Below the pieces are notes generated by a model, which made no database searches, was not told where the DNA came from, and saw only the letters and a list, made by a program, of their open reading frames with translations. Shown piece by piece: positions 33,034 to 45,893 of a DNA stretch of 64,000 nt. The stretch comes from Collybiopsis luxurians FD-317 M1 (lineage: Eukaryota; Basidiomycota; Agaricomycetes; Agaricales; Omphalotaceae). Where the stretch lies: contig KN834749.1 in assembly GCA_000827265.1 (NCBI GenBank), forward strand, positions 3,124,593-3,188,592. The letters are read 5' to 3'. The first letter of the stretch is position 1, and each line of letters begins with the position of its first letter. The position numbers were made by a program, and so were the translations under genes.

Positions 33034-34431
33034 TAATCCTCAGACTTGTCATACTCACTTGAAACACTCCATTTGGTACACAGATCATGGCTTTTCCAAG
33101 CCAGGAAACACCTTTTTCATTGCTTGCGGTTTCTTCAGTGTGCCTCAAAGATGGAGCAACCTTGAAGGCTGAAGATGTTCAAGAGCTGCTAAAGTAGTCA
33201 CATGAGTTACTAGTTAGATGCACAGTTCATCTGTAACATGGGTACTGTGCATTTAAGGGCTTTTTACTCCATGTAGATGCCTTTGAATTCAGTGTAGGCC
33301 TCCAGTTTAACAATAGAGATCATCAGGCAATTTGTTTGAGACATTGCCCAGATAGCTTACCCTTGTTAGCTACTAGTGAATCTCTGGCCATGCTGGCAAA
33401 GTCACTTCATTACTGCCAATTGCTTGCCATTTGTCTTTTGGTAATGCTAATTAAAAGTTTATAATGGAGAATAGTTTGCATTCTCACCTGTAACTCTAAG
33501 ATTGGTCTAGAATTTTGTGGACAATCTGACAAGTACTTGAGCTTGGGTTTCTTGAAGTTGCAGCTTTCACCTGCACCCATATCTGGCAATATCTCACAAA
33601 AAATGTACAAAAAAAAACATTGAGTTGATCAAGTTTCTCTGTTATATGTGTAAATCCCAATTCCTGAGCATTTCATGAAGTCCATTGAATGGTCTATAAT
33701 CTCCCAGGTTCACGAGTTTCATGGCAATCTCATCTCGGCTATGATTCAGGAAGCTACCTTATTGATTAATGAAAAATTCTGACATTCAAGATGTAAAGAC
33801 TAAACAGTGGTAGTGAAGAGAATGAAGATTGTTTGGGATGAAGAGAAGCATGCCATTGAAGACATGAAACAACATTGCTGACATTGGGGATTTGCCATAT
33901 GCTAGGACACCAAGGTAGACATTATTGAAAAAAACAAGTTTACATACTGAAAGCACCATCCAAATGAAGATAAACTTTGCATCCAACAAGTGCAGCACTT
34001 CTGGATTTGGCTAGTAAACCTGCCCAAAAGCCCTTGAACAATTGGCAGGCAACACATGCAATTACATCAGTATACCATTGAATTGTCTTGTTCTCTGCTT
34101 ACTAGAGACTATGTTCTTTAGAAGGTAAAAACTGGTGTGTGTATTTGAGCAGCCTAAAAGTATTCAAGTGTTCCATTCACAAGTGGAAAATATCATTGCC
34201 AGCTAACCAATTTTGCAGGAAAGGGATGTAGCCATAATAATACATTGTAGTAACAGTAACTTTTTTAAAAAGTATATTATTTCCGGCAGTTAAAAATTGA
34301 TATTTTGAAATGATTAAAATTGAATTTTGGAAATTTTGCAAGTTCGGAGAGGCTACTGGCAGCTATGGGAAGTCATTCAATGTATCAGAAAAGGATCAGG
34401 AGATCATAAGTATGGGAATGAAGATTTGACA
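33034..34431. other. 3' flank of gene B, with a 0.56-kb insert
   Basis: It is collinear with 45050-45893 and 56700-57533 except for an extra stretch at about 33626-34187 that the other units lack. No gene, terminal repeats or domain are seen in the extra stretch. Shared blocks include the run ending ACAAAAAAAAACATTG and the segment ATCATTGCCAGCTAA. Confidence 0.6.
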
Positions 34432-37400
34432 TTAAGGACATTTGCCTTGGTGAGAGTCACTGGTTCAATATGAATTTAAGCATGTCACATGAGCATGGAT
34501 AGGTTGAAGGGAACAAACAGAATAGAGCTGCTTACCTATAACATTTAGCCCAATCATTCCCATGTACAAAACTTGCTAGATTCAGGGAGGCAGGGTGAAC
34601 CTGTGAAATGAGTTTTCGCATGTGTGGAAACATAAGACATGACTGATATTCAGGTGGAATCCATAAAAAAAGAGATGAGTCTGAATCACAAAGCCAGCCA
34701 TCTGCTGTCAATGTGAGATTTAGCAGTGTAGGATGAGAGTAATCATGGCCGGAATGTGTAGGACAGAATGATAGAGAGGGCATTTGTGCCCTTGCTGCAT
34801 CCCAAATACACACTGAGTTATCATATGACCCAGATATGATTTGTTTCCCATCAGGGGAAAAGGCAACAGATCTAACTTTACTTGTATGCCCTTGCAATGG
34901 CTGTCCATGGGGCTTCCCAGTTTCTACATCCCAGATCTGCACTGACTTATCATCTGATGCAGATACAATTTTCTTTCCATCTGGGGAAAAAGCAACAGAG
35001 AGCACTGCATCTGTGTGCCCTTGCAGTGGCTCTTGTTGGGGCTTCCCTGTCTCTGCATCCCAGATCTGCACCGACTCATCAGCAGACCCAGACACAATTC
35101 TCTTTCCATCTGGGGAAAAGGCAACAGAGAGCACTGCATCTGTGTGCCCTTGCAATGGCTGTCCATGGGGCTTCCCAGTTTCTACATCCCAGATCTGCAC
35201 TGACTCATCAGCAGACCCAGACACGATTCTCTTTCCATCTGGGGAAAAGGCAACAGAGAGGACTGCATTTGTGTGCCCTTGCAATGGCTCTCGTTGGGGC
35301 TTCCCTGTCTCTGCATCCCAGATTTGCACTAACTGATCAACTGACCCAGATACAATTCTCTTCCCATCTGGGGAAAAGGCCACAGAAAAGACTATTTCTG
35401 TATGCCCTTGCAATGACTGTCCCTGGGGTTGTCCTGTCTCCACATCCCAGATCTGGACTGACCTGTCAGATGATCCAGATACAATTCTCTTCCCATCTGG
35501 GGAAAAGGCAACAGAAAGAACTGATCCTGTGTGCCCTTGTAATGGTTGTCCTTGGGGCTTCCCAGTCTCTGCATCCCAGATTTGCACTGACTTATCCTTT
35601 GACCCAGATGCAATTCTCTTTCCATCTGGAGAGATGGCAATGGAAAAGACCCAGCCTGTATGCCCCTGTGATGGCTGTCCTTGTGGTCTCCCTGTTTCTG
35701 CATTCCAGATCCGCACTGACTTATCATGGGAACCAGATACAATTCTCATTCCATCTGGGGAAAAGGCAACAGAATGGACTGTGTCTGTGTGCCCTTGCAA
35801 TGGCTCTCCTTGGAGTTTCCCTGTCTCTGCATCCCATATCTGCACTGACTTATCAGATGATCCAGATACAATTCTCTTTCCATCTGGGGAAAATGCAACA
35901 GATTTAACTTTACTCATGTGCCCTTGCAATGGCTGTCCATGGGCTTCCCCTGTCTCTGTATCCCAGATCTGCACCAACTTATCATTTGATGCAGATACAA
36001 TTTTCTTTCCATCTGGGGAAAAAGCAACAGAATTGACTCTATCTGTGTGCCCTTGCAATGACTGTCCTTGTGGTTTCCCTGACTTTGCATCCCAGATTTG
36101 CACTGACTTATCAAATGACCCAGATACAATTCTCTTTCCATCTGGTGAAAAGGCAACAGATCCAACTGCTCTTGTGTGCCCTTGCAATAGCTGTCCTTGG
36201 GGAACCCTTGTCTCTGCATCCCAGATTTGCACTGACCCATCAAATGACCCAGACACAATTCTCTTTCCATCTGGGGAAAAAGCAACTGACAATATGTGGC
36301 TTGTGTGACCTTGCAATGGCTGTCCTTGAGGCCTCCCTGTCTCTGTATCCCAGATCCACACTGAGTTATCATCTGACCCAGATACAATTGTTCTTCCATC
36401 TGGGGAAAAAGCAACAGAATTAACTTCACCTGTGTACCCTTGCAATGGCTGTCCTTGGGGTTCCCCTGTCTCTGCATCCCAGATCTGCACTGAACCATCC
36501 TCTGAGCCAGATACAATTCTTTTTCCATCTGGTGAAAAGGCAACAGAATAAACAACTCCTGTGTGTTTTTGCAATATGGCTTGCAGATATGGCCAATGAA
36601 TCCTATGACCATCACACAGATTCAGCAGATTGGTGAATTGAGACCCATATAGTTCTCGGAGCTTGGAGCTCTGTGGAATAAATGGCAATGCTGATATATA
36701 TATATGTGGTGTTGACTCTGCTAAAACTTTCCCAAAGACAAAGAAAAACAGTCTTATTTCTTGCCCAACTGTTTTCAATTCTTCACAAGATCCTGATAGA
36801 GTCTATTGTAGCACTTAGTATTACTCATTTGACCTATGTTCTCCAATGGTACATACCTTCTCCATTTGCTGTATCCATTCCATCATTTTTGATATGCTTC
36901 TTGAAATTACATTCACTCTATTCAGGATACTTAGCACTTCCATCCAGTAGAGTGAAAATTCAGAGCAGATGAATTTCTCTAAAAGGGATATTATGGGATT
37001 TGTAGATTGAATATTTGACAAATGCAGGTCCCAGTGGCAACAGGCATATCTGACCTCTGGTTGAAGACATTCTTCTATCTTTTTTGGAAGGTCCTTCACT
37101 TGAGAGTTGCATACATGGGAACTTTCCAAGTTGCACATATTGAAATGTAATCTCTCTGTCATCAGTCCAATAGTGCCCAGTGTCATAATCCTATGCCCCT
37201 GATATATATCTACAACATATTCCCCACTTCTATTTTTGTCTAAGAGGAAATCCCGGATTGAGGTGTGGACTGGCCGAACAGGTATATCAAGTTCATGCAC
37301 ACCAGTAAAGAGAGATCCAAGGTATTTAACCACATCATTTACTTTTGGTCCACCTTGTTCCTCTGTTGCATTGTTATTTTTCTCTGATCCCTTATCATCT

Positions 37401-39715
37401 TCTTCTGTTCCACTGTCATTTTTCTCTGACCAATTATCATCTTCCTCTGTTTCACTGGTATCTCTCTCTGACCAATCATCATCTTTTTCTGTCTCACTGT
37501 TGTCTTTCTCTGACCCATTACCATCTTCGGCTATCTTATTATCATCTTTACTGGTCCTGTAACATGCTAACTGAAGCCTTTGTAGTGACCGCTGTGAAAG
37601 AGGCTCAAAAGATGCTAGAAGCTGGGAGACCACTTGTTTGTACTCCTTCATAGCTCCAGCATCAATCTTTTCCTTCAGAATAGACTTGTATAGGAGATCC
37701 AGGGGATAACTCCCACTATGTTGAGGAGTAAGTTGCATGTACTTTTTGAATAACTCTTTGGTATTATTGCTCATTCTATCCCTACACAGTTCCTTGCACA
37801 CTGTAGCAGCCCACTGAAATAATCCTTCAGCCTTTTTAGCCAGCATCTTGCATTGGCTTTTACTTATTTGCTTTGTCTTCTTTGCCTTTTTAATGTAATT
37901 ACATACATACTCAAATATATCCTGGTCAGTATTCTCCAGATTTTCCATATGTTGAATCTCGAGATGATTTGACTTTTTACCCAGATGCTTTTGAATATCC
38001 TGCTCCAACCGTGATGTCAGAAAAACATGAAAATTCTTGGGAAGATTGTGTTTGCCATTCAGCAATAAAGAGATTAATTTATCTCTTGTGCTATTTAATT
38101 CTTGTTCCCCACTTTCATCAAGTGCATCTAAAACAATGACTATGGTTCTCCATTCATTAACATTTTTGGCTGGTGTGAGAACAAGCTTTTTCCATTGCTC
38201 TTCTAAACTAGGATCACGCAAGATGTCATCATCCTGCAAAACTTTTATTAAAGCCTCTCCAAAATCTGGAATATTTTTTCCCAAGTCATATGCAATAGTT
38301 TGCAAGGCCCGAATTGGGGTCCTCTCTGCAGCAAAGGTACGGTCAAAAGCAAAAAATGCTCCAAGATGGACCTTTTCCATTTCCTTAAATTTCTTTCCAA
38401 TGGCATGGCTAATGGCAGATTTGCCTGTGCCAGCAGCTCCACAAAGGAGAAACACTTGTGGAACATCATTTTCAGTGGTCAATATCCACCGAGATATTTT
38501 TTCTATAATTTGAACTCTGGTTCCCTCCAGACAGGTTTTGTCACTGTTAATGTAAGCAGTTTTAACAGGATTCAACTTTTTCTCAAGGATTTCTCCCAAT
38601 TGAGTTGTGGCTATGTAAGAAAAATTTTAAGCATTAAAAACATCCTGAAATCTAGCCACCCCTTACATTTTTCAAAGTACTCATTCATTTGAAGAATGAT
38701 TTCTTTTTGTTGATTGAGTAGTGTTTCTTGATTTTGTAGAACTGCATCTAAGGTCAGCTTCTTGTATATCATACATGAATCAAAGTTAAATACTTGATTT
38801 ATGTTTCTCAAAATCTTCCTTAGCAATAGCTGCCATTATCAAATCTCTTGATTGTTGCATGAGTTTACTGAGGCAATCGTGATCCATTTGTGGTTTGTTA
38901 GAGCCTTTCAATGCTTCGAAATAAAGTTCTAGTAATAAAGCAATGTTGAATATTGACAAGGAAAGTTAGAAAAGTTACACACTCATTCTCCCTTTTGCAC
39001 TACTTTGACCAATAGTCTTCATTGCTGCATAAGCCACTTCAATGGTATGTACAAACATTGCAAGAACTGTTTCGTAATATGCAGTTCCCATTTCCTTATG
39101 AAATGGTAATACCATGGATACTGGCTTAAGAAAGGTCTGCAAATCCTTGAAGAAATCATTGAGACTGTCAAACCATTCGCTAACTCCCTTTGTGGCCTAC
39201 ATAAAGTCTGAATTTGGAAAAATATCTTAGATTAGATACTACCAACCTTTAACAATGCACTAAAAGCTACAAAGATTATCTTTCCACCAGGTACAGTTGG
39301 CTAAAACATATCAAGTAAATAATCAAAATACTATATAAATATAAAAAAGCAGCACTAGGCTTACAAAGGATCCTGCAAGCTCTCCGAGAATGTCACTAAA
39401 CCCGAGGAAAAATGTTACAGCTGGCTTCAACCAATTTTCCCGTAGGGCCTTCCACTTGCTATTACCATCCCGTATGTCTTGAAACTTGGCGGAGAAGTGC
39501 TTTTCCAAGACATCACAGATTTTCTCCGCGGAATCGCAGCCATCCATATCCTTGAGAATTTCATTCCATTCTAGAAGCTTAACTCCCTTGTCCTCTTCGA
39601 ACTTTTTGACAGCTTCCTGTAAAAGTTTGGTAAGTTCTGCAGTCGCTGGATCAATCACTGGAGGAGGTTGTGCCGCTACAGCTGGCGGGGCTAAGTTGGA
39701 CGCAACAGATGCCAT
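34432..39715 (-). CDS. NACHT-WD40 NLR-like protein, copy B, intact, 8 exons
   Basis: The exon model, in phase throughout, is 39715-39365, 39300-39247, 39196-38983, 38928-38794, 38741-38667, 38610-36857, 36802-34536 and 34459-34432, giving about 1,625 aa. Residues 1-276 resemble the fungal STAND Goodbye-type N-terminal domain (WNEILKDMDG, KIIFVAFSALLKATKGVS). NACHT has Walker A GAAGTGKS (about 334-341), Walker B IVIVLDALDES (about 433-443) and FLTSR. A helical region with an acidic 14-residue repeat (638-694) and VRPVHTSIRDFL follows. From about 936 come 14 WD40 repeats of 43 residues, then a C-terminal cap. NLR-like proteins of this type sense a ligand through the repeats and oligomerise through NACHT to trigger a response, often cell death in non-self recognition. 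The ligand is unknown. No lesion is seen. Confidence 0.85.
37375..37545 (-). repeat. 42-bp coding minisatellite in gene B (acidic 14-residue repeat)
   Basis: It encodes four repeats of the pattern (N/D)-(W/G)-S-E-x-x-x-S-(E/G)-T-E-x-D-D. Equivalent tracts are at about 49000-49165 (gene C) and 60630-60805 (gene D). It is a likely flexible linker between the NACHT/helical part and the segment before the WD40 domain. Confidence 0.75.
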
Positions 39716-42700
39716 TTAGATTGGTAAGCGATGAGCGATGAGTTTGCAAGAGTAAGCGATGATAGTGGTCAAAGCTTAAGATTGAAACGTCCCCGTGATA
39801 TCTGCTCTGTATTTATGTGCTACGGAAGCACGTCGAAATCGATGTATCGATACAATATTGAGTCATGGGGTCATGCTCAAGCCGTGTTTGCAACGTGTAT
39901 CAGTCCGCTGTCAAACATGAGAGATGGCATTGGGCGCTTTTTCGGCTCTCGCTTAGCGCCCATCTCCTTCTCTCGAACGGGCCCGCACGTCCCACCGATC
40001 CTCTTAATAGACTTGTCCAGTGTTCTGAGACCTTTCTTTTCGGTTACCCACCCATTCGTATCGGCCAAGTACCAAGGACCCTTTGAGTTCGGATTTCTCT
40101 GCTTCTTATATCCAGCTCGCAAGCCGACCATCTATTTCAGCAGTTGAGCCGCGCTTTCATACGTCCCCACCTCGGTTCTACCCAGCTTGTATCCCTTTGT
40201 TCTCCATGTTTCCTACAGCACAAGCGGCAGCTGCATACTCACTTGTTGAAACCAAAATCTCTGACCGGTTATTTCTGTTGAATACGGAGATCACTGCACG
40301 TGTTGGAAGGAACGATCGTCAATGCGTCGAAGCCGTATATATCGATTCCATATCACCCTTTTACCTTCCTCACTGTCACTCTCTACTCCGCCACGTCAAG
40401 CCATGTTCCTCGGTGCCAGGATGATGCTGGGCTTCAGCTCCGCCGTGTTGAATTGACATGCCCAGGCGCCAGCGCATTTGGTCTAGACGTTGCTTAGAAG
40501 GTGGGGACAAGACGAGTCGAACAACTTGTAAGTTTATATCACGTATGTGAACTCTCACTTTATTCACATCCGGACTTTCATTAAGGTCCCTCATCTAGAT
40601 ATGGCGGGTCACTCCTCAATTCGGGGTCCAAGCCGTTATCGCAGTCCTCTGCATTATCATTCGTCATCTCCCAATGCCCACCCTCATTCCTCTTGCCTCT
40701 TAGAGGCTCTCTGCTCAACACAGACGATGCCAGTGCGGCTCGTTCTCCATTCAAAGCTTCCCTCGCCTTATCCGCAGTTTGCTTCTGATGGAAATCGATT
40801 TGGCGGAGCAGCGATGGAGACAGGGGAATGACTGAGGTTGGGACGTGTTCATCGATCATTCTCGAATGGCCGAGCATCAAAGGTGTGGGTTTTAGTTTTA
40901 CCTTTCGAAGTGTAAACAATAACTTATCATGCTCCGTACGTTCCACTTACCCACTAGGCATTTCCCCACCCTGATTCTTTCAACTTTTCCCTTGCTTTGG
41001 CAACGTCCGCTGCTCAGCCCCAAATCTGGACGTCCCTCTCTTTCTCCACTCCTTGGACCTTTTCTCTAGTCCGGATTCTCCGGTCTGCCTTCTATCTGCC
41101 CTTCTATCACTCATACTCGTTCTGTCTGCTCCATTAACGCTACGGATGACACCATTCAAAGTTTCATCTATTTGGATTCATCTGAATATCTTCACCGGCG
41201 GTCCGGCTTCTACAGCAGACATTCGTCCTCGACCCTGGTCTCCTTATGATGTCCGATACCGGTACACATCAGAGACTTTGTTGGGCCATTGCCTGATGTA
41301 TATCATTATTCCCATCCACCCAAGAGTGTGAGGAAGAATGAGGGCTTACGGTCAAGATTGGGTCGGTGCTGCTGTATCTCCACACAAGCGACATATACCT
41401 TTGGTGGGAGGTGGAGACGGGACGACCATACCTTCGTTGTCAGTAGGAAATGGAGGGGAAATCATAGCAGACAAGCCTGCTTCGTCATACGAATAGCTCC
41501 ACCTGTTCATGCACGATACGATACGGCACCTCGCCTTGCATCCCTTCTAGATACTCGGATGCGCTCAAGAACCAGTTGAACGTCCCGGCAAATCCTACTT
41601 TCCAAACAGCTTCTTCATCTTCCCCGTGTCTTTCTCATTCTCCACCAATTCGGCTCCCTTCCACTTTGAGCATTCACTACCACGAGGAACGCGTTCACTT
41701 TGACCGGTCTCCCTGTAGTGGTGGGGCCAGTAACGGGGATTGTTTTTACTCCAGTCTCAGGTCACGTGCAGGGCGAGGAAACGACGTCTCTTAAATACCA
41801 AACCAGGAACGATTCTGGAAGAAGTGCGTCTGAAGTGCACCTGAAGGATGGCCATGGGCCAGATAGACAGATGCGATTTGATCTTATGGACGGTGGTCAA
41901 GCTGTACGCGTTATTACTTTGCCCTCATTTAAATTACTAATATCTTCTCCCTCTCTTCTTTTGTTGTATTGCCTCTCACTTCTCGCTTCCACCGACTAGG
42001 CACGTACAATGGAACGCGAAACTTTCAAGTCATTGCCCTTCTCTTCAAGCTTTCTGTGCGACGCTCCACCGACGCTGGGGGCCACGCTGCTCTTTTCTAG
42101 TCCGACGCAGTCGACTCTAATACGGGTGGGGGTGACAGGTCGCCAGCGAGCTCGCCCAGCTCCTCGTCGCCTGACGCCTATTGTTGAGGGCAGGAAATTG
42201 GGGAAGGAGGTCAAGGTCGGGTGTGTGTCCCCGTCCACCCTGGTCCACAAGCCGTGAATACTCGCGCAACACTGGGCGGTGTCCCGGCAAGCAAGCCTTT
42301 AACACCGAGCGAGCATTTTTGGATGTACATTTTTCTGCACTACCTCCACCCTCGATCCCAAAAATGTCCCGACTCACACCTGAATGTTCGCAATACCGTT
42401 TGGCTCTCTGTGAGAGAGCCTGACGTTGTTATGTAGTTTAGTCGTCGTTACATGGGTCTAGGACCGGAAGACGTGGCTTAAAGGGGTTGTGGTAGTGTTA
42501 CACGAAGCGAGTCTCGCAATGCTTTTGCACTCATTTTTCAATTAATATTTGATTTGGAATGCAAACTTCACATTCATCGATGAAGTCATAGCTCTTCTCT
42601 ACCTCTCCAATAATCTCTCACCAGAATTTTCTATCAATGATCGGACAACGACGCTCAAGATGATCAATGGTCCCTTGCTTCCGCGCCGTGAATAGTTTCT

Positions 42701-45700
42701 GTACCGTGAGCCTAATCTAGGAGCGGAAGTTGGGAGGATGAGAAGATCGTATGTGGAGATCATTGTAGTGCAAGTGATGGACTTGCCGGAGTCTAGAACC
42801 TCGAGTCGTATGAGGCGCTTTGGGTGCTTTGGAGGTCGACAGGTAGGTTGGAGGAGTGTTTGGCAAGAAATTGCTCATTGACATTCGACGTTTAACAGAT
42901 CATTAATGACAATGGACATGAAATGTAAAGATATTCGAATGAGCATCCGTTCGACTAACGTTGCAAAGTGTTTCGAAGTGTTGACGTCCGATTGAAGCTA
43001 CTGCAGAGGGGAGTGGGTTACTTAGATATGTGTTCTAGTTCAGATAGTACTCATCGGTTGAATGAGGATCAGCTTCCAGTGAGTTGTTTTTGTGGGTGTT
43101 GGGTTTATCTCTTGTTTCTGACTGGTGTTTGTTAGAAATGTCCGCTCACCTTCCTATCATACGTTAAACGAGGGGGTTCCTGTGCTCTATTTCATATGGG
43201 GTAGTACACTCGCATGGATAGATCCTGGGGTGTAGTTTTTGAGAGCAGTGTCTGATGTCGATTCTTAATTCGACCAACACGAAATTGACGAGTGCTGGAA
43301 CATACATTTGGTGTACAGTCAGCGGAAGTATTCGAGTGGATTTATACAGTACATATATTTAATATTATGGACACCTCCGATTTACTTGAATCTTATTCTT
43401 CTTACATACTGGCGGTGGCGGCTATACCAAGACTGAGGCACAAAACATGCTTACCCACTATGATATTAACAACTCTAAAATTGGCATAAACATTGACTGA
43501 ATCCTGCCCCTAGCAAAGCAGAAGAGACGCAACGCCGTCGCAGCAAATACGGAGGCCGCATAGCTTGTACATTCATATGTTCAGCCCAGGCTGAGAAGGA
43601 GAGAGAAGTCATCATCAGGCTCTACACAACACTCAGAGGAAAGCAGAATCCAACTCACCAATACCAACTCTAATATGGTCCGCAGGATCACTCTCCCAAA
43701 ACACCTGGTTGGCACAAATCGGGGAGCACAAAGATAGAGACAATTGTTTCAAAATGAGGCTGGAGCTTGAACAGGGCATAAGCTGATACCGGCTTCACAC
43801 TAGCAGGAAACGGGGACAAGAGACAAACACATGAATATGTGTTGGGTCGAGTTGGAGGATTTGAAGAGGGCGGAGGCATTGAGAGCGGAAAAAAGTTTCT
43901 CATAAAACCATCGAAACTTTACGGCACTCTTCTTGTTTGAGCATGCCGCCTGCCAGATGAATCGGACTTCACCCACCCTACATATGAAGAGCAATCAGCG
44001 GTCTTCGTAAAACTACGCAGCAATCATGACCATCGCCACCACCACTTGCCCTGCTCCCATGATATACCAATGAGCCGGAGCACTCAATTAGGCAAACGCA
44101 CCCATCACCCCGGCCAAGGGAATATGAAGATGTACGATTTCAAGGGACAGTCCTCTAAAACCGTCGTTAGTTACAATACTAATAAAAAAAGTCTCCCTTC
44201 ACGTACGTCCGAAAACTATCATGCATATGCATACACCTCTTAACTAACTCGACACCATTTTTCCAATCCCTCTTCACGTGTTCCACAAACTCTGTTGGAC
44301 GAGGAGGAATTGACAGGGGAGAGACAAAAGCAACTGTGATTGTTGCACTGAGCATGAGGAATCCACCAAAGAAACATATGAGGTGGTCTTGTTTTGGTGT
44401 GAGTCGCCTGGATCTGTAAAACGCAGATCTCAGTTAAGCGGTGATGGGGCCAAAATAGCAGGAGAAGGGAGGAGACAAACAGTTGGTCATTGGGGCATTG
44501 TTCTGGAACAAGCTCTGAGGTATAGACCACTCGTGCATAGGGAATTTTTGAGATGAGGTTGTCATTGACAGTGGTCATAGGGTCGTGGTACATCTATAAG
44601 ATACAGCAAGGGCTGAGGTTGAGGATAGGCTTGTTGCGACAACAAAGTGGGTAATAGGACAGTGTTCACTTGGTGGAACATATTTTCTGTTCCATTCGTT
44701 GAGAAATGGCGTAATTGAAATTCGTGGGCGAGGAGTTGCCAAAAAAACTTGCTTAATATGCAATTTCATAAAGAGCAGAGCAAAGCTGGCAGGTTCCTGC
44801 TGAGACCTGCCTATGAACTAGCATCTTTGCCAGTGCGTGTCTCTAAAGCACTAGCGCTTAAAGGGTCGTGATTAGTTTCTCATGAGCGCGAGTCCAGCCA
44901 AAAGAGGCAATCCTACGGCACTGCTCCCCGGGCGCTGGGTTGTTCTTTGAATCGCACTCTCATATCGATGATCTCTCTGGCGTGCTTTCCTCAAGAAATT
45001 TGTGATTTGTGAAAACATTACTGACGAATCCTCAAATTTTTGTTTTTATCAGACTCAGTTGAAACCCTTTGTTCAGTATACCGTTAGATCATGGCTTTTC
45101 CAGGCCAGGAAATACCTTTATCATCGCTTGTGGTTTTTTTCTGTGTACCTTAAAGATAGAGCAATCTTCAAGGTTGAAAATCAAGAGCTGCTAAAGTAGT
45201 CACATGAGTTACTAGTTAGATGCACAGTTCACCTCTAACATGTGTACTGTGCATTTGAGGGCTTTGTACTCCATGTAGATGCCTTTGAATTCAGCGTAGG
45301 CCTCCAGGTTAACAATGGAAATCATCAAATAATTTGTTTGGGACATTGCCCAGATAGCTTACCCCTGTTAGCTACTAGTGACTTTCTGGCTGTGCTGGCA
45401 AAGTCACCTCATTACTGCCGATTGCTTGCCATTTGTCTTTCGGTAATGCCACTTAAAAGTGTGTCATGGAGAATGGTCTGTGTAACTCTAATATTGATAT
45501 AGCATTTTGTGGACAATCCAACAAGTACCTGAGCTTGAGTCTCTTGAAGTTGCGGCATTCACCTGCACCCATACAGTATCTGGCAATATCTCACAAAAAA
45601 TGTACAAAAAAAAACATTGTTGGAAATAAACTCTCTCTGTTTTCCTTTCACAAGTTTTGAATATCATTGCCAGCTAACTAATTTTGCAGGGATAAGGATG

Positions 45701-45893
45701 TAGCCATAATAATACATTGTAGTAACAGTGACTGTTTCCAAAAGATATATTATTTTCAGCAGTTAAAAATTGATATTTCGGAAAATTTTGCAAAGTTTGG
45801 AGAGGCTACTGGCAGCTATAGTAAGTCATTCAATGTATCAGAAAAGGACATCATAACTTTGGGAATGAAGATTTGACATTAAAGCCATTTACC
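39716..45893. other. Spacer upstream of gene B, CpG-retaining, no gene seen
   Basis: About 6.2 kb, collinear with 51316-57533 and, at its start, with 62977-64000. CpG is frequent here, unlike in unit A. Plus-strand ORFs in the first 800 bp (such as 39731-40147 and 40083-40424) are shifted or interrupted in the other copies and are probably chance. The empty chromovirus target site is at about 41295. Whether the spacer contains regulatory elements or an old gene could not be decided. Confidence 0.7.
39838..39871 (-). promoter_or_regulatory. Conserved upstream motif of the NLR genes (gene B)
   Basis: The block TATCGATACAATATTGAG followed by TCATGGGG, about 140 bp before the gene B ATG, recurs upstream of gene C (about 51705-51735), gene D (about 63098-63128) and, decayed, gene A (about 3535-3566). 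Conserved position suggests a core promoter or control site; this is inference. Confidence 0.3.

Larger units (their letters stand above)
34432..45893. repeat. Tandem duplication unit B (gene plus spacer, 11.46 kb)
   Basis: It runs from the stop codon of gene B to the base before the stop of gene C. The same order of sequence recurs in 45894-57533 and from 57534 to the window end, and in expanded form in 729-34431. Confidence 0.85.

Noticed and set aside
34882..35907. Long plus-strand ORF (341 codons) opposite the WD40 exon of gene B, and similar ones opposite C and D
   Set aside because: The 129-bp WD40 repeat is a multiple of three, so any frame free of stops in one unit stays open across the array on both strands. 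The WD40 reading on the minus strand has clear family motifs; these do not.
34536..36802. Regular tandem repeats of about 129 bp as a CRISPR array or satellite
   Set aside because: Period, coding frame and GH...WD-type residues identify them as WD40 repeats in a eukaryotic gene.
40547..42423. Cluster of 60-100-codon ORFs on both strands in the spacer
   Set aside because: None keeps its frame or start in all paralogous units, and none shows a recognisable domain.
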